DNA from: Planctomycetota bacterium
GTDB taxonomy: Bacteria; Planctomycetota; Phycisphaerae; WQYP01
Assembly (NCBI GenBank): GCA_021852225.1
Contig: JAJZOA010000040.1
Location: forward strand, 1 to 6,203
Reading direction: 5' to 3'
Length of the DNA stretch: 6,203 nt
The position numbers and the translations under genes are program-made. Shown one piece after another: positions 5,641 to 6,203 of this stretch (the first letter of the stretch is position 1; the number at the start of each line of letters is the position of its first letter). Below the pieces are notes generated by a model. That model saw nothing but the letters and a program-made list of their open reading frames with translations, was not told the origin of the DNA and made no database searches.

Positions 5641-5669
5641 GCCGCCAGTCGATAATTATTTTATGGTAA

Positions 5670-6203
5670 TCAGGCGTCGGCCTTCAGTTCCACCGCCTCA
5701 TAGCGAAGCAGTCGCTTTTTCATCCATCGCACCGCCAGCAGGTCCACAAAAGCGCGAATGACCCGACTGCCGAATTTATATTTAGTGACACCGTGGGCTC
5801 GCGGAAAATGGCTCACTGGCACTTCAATAACCTTAAATCCTCGCATTTTTACCAGGGTTGGAAAAAAGCGGTGCATTCCTTTGTACAGCGTCAGTCCTTG
5901 CAGGCATTCGCGTTTGTACACTTTCAGCGAACAGGCCGAATCCTGAATATTTTCACCGCTTAGCTTGTTCCGTATGCCGTTGGCGATTTTGGTTTGAACC
6001 AGCCGCAAAATGTTGTCACTTCGTTTTTGTCGCCAGCCGTTGACCATATCCACATCCGGTCCCAGCATCGCCATCAGGCGGGGAATTTCACCCGGATCAT
6101 TCTGCATGTCCGCGTCCACAGTCCCCCATACACGGCCGCGGGCATGGCGGAAGCCAGCATCCATCGCGGCGGTCTGGCCGCTGTTTTTTTCAGCGACACC
6201 ACT
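5670..6203 (-). CDS. Family 2 glycosyltransferase (DPM1/ArnC-like), 5' partial
   Basis: This is the C-terminal 177 residues of a GT-A fold glycosyltransferase that uses a nucleotide sugar, most likely to glycosylate a polyprenyl phosphate or another envelope acceptor. Numbering from the right edge, the frame is open: NSGQTAAMDAGFRHARG (7-23) matches the segment before the metal site in this family. It is followed by VDADMQNDP with Asp30-x-Asp32 as the DxD-type metal/nucleotide site. Then come NGWRQKRSD (55-63), IQDSACSLKVYKRE (86-99), HRFFPTLV (111-118), and EVPVSHFPRAHGVTKYKFG (127-145), all characteristic of dolichyl-phosphate mannosyltransferase-like proteins. No membrane segment is evident in the visible part. 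The ATG at 6164 is internal, not the start, because the conserved sequence continues upstream of it. About 60-70 N-terminal residues should be outside. Position ahead of lpxA on the same strand suggests an envelope or LPS role, but donor and acceptor cannot be assigned. Confidence 0.93.
   Translation of the reverse strand, partial: SGVAEKNSGQTAAMDAGFRHARGRVWGTVDADMQNDPGEIPRLMAMLGPDVDMVNGWRQKRSDNILRLVQTKIANGIRNKLSGENIQDSACSLKVYKRECLQGLTLYKGMHRFFPTLVKMRGFKVIEVPVSHFPRAHGVTKYKFGSRVIRAFVDLLAVRWMKKRLLRYEAVELKADA

Noticed and set aside
5670..6164. Glycosyltransferase starting at ATG 6164
   Set aside because: The frame continues to the right edge with the conserved NSGQTAA segment, so this Met is internal and the gene is cut by the window.

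Overview
The window looks like ordinary chromosomal DNA from a Gram-negative (diderm) bacterium with moderately high GC. LpxA implies lipid A in an outer membrane. A membrane pyrophosphatase of the K+-independent class and a ThiD2-ThiE fusion would fit the Planctomycetota/PVC group. That placement is inference from family distribution and should be held loosely. I see no mobile element, CRISPR array, tRNA or rRNA.

Layout. The left third (2-1990, +) is the 5'-truncated remainder of hppA, a proton-pumping pyrophosphatase. Next is a 307-base stretch (1991-2297) with no firm gene: small hairpins, back-to-back -10-like hexamers, and a possible 48-codon ORF on the minus strand. A signal-peptide-bearing protein of unknown function follows (2298-3149, +). 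Its spacing of Cys, His and Asp resembles C39/papain-fold cysteine peptidases. It converges, 31 bases apart, on a minus-strand cluster.

The minus-strand cluster reads right to left. It begins with a DPM1/ArnC-like family 2 glycosyltransferase running off the right edge (5670-6203), then a 137-base gap with an imperfect hairpin, then lpxA (4714-5532). A fused thiamin gene ThiD2-ThiE (3594-4664, or to 4766 with an earlier start) and a small cupin (3181-3504) complete it. The cupin appears to have its own promoter with a perfect TATAAT -10.

Functionally, lpxA starts lipid A synthesis and the glycosyltransferase is probably also an envelope sugar enzyme, so the right side has an envelope theme. 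The thiamin enzyme sits behind lpxA, probably by cotranscription rather than shared pathway. HppA uses cytoplasmic pyrophosphate to energise the membrane and has no evident link to its neighbours. I did not find a convincing new multi-gene system. The points most worth a second look are the C39-like secreted protein, the TTG start proposed for the thiamin gene, and the altered acyl-chain 'ruler' residue in LpxA.
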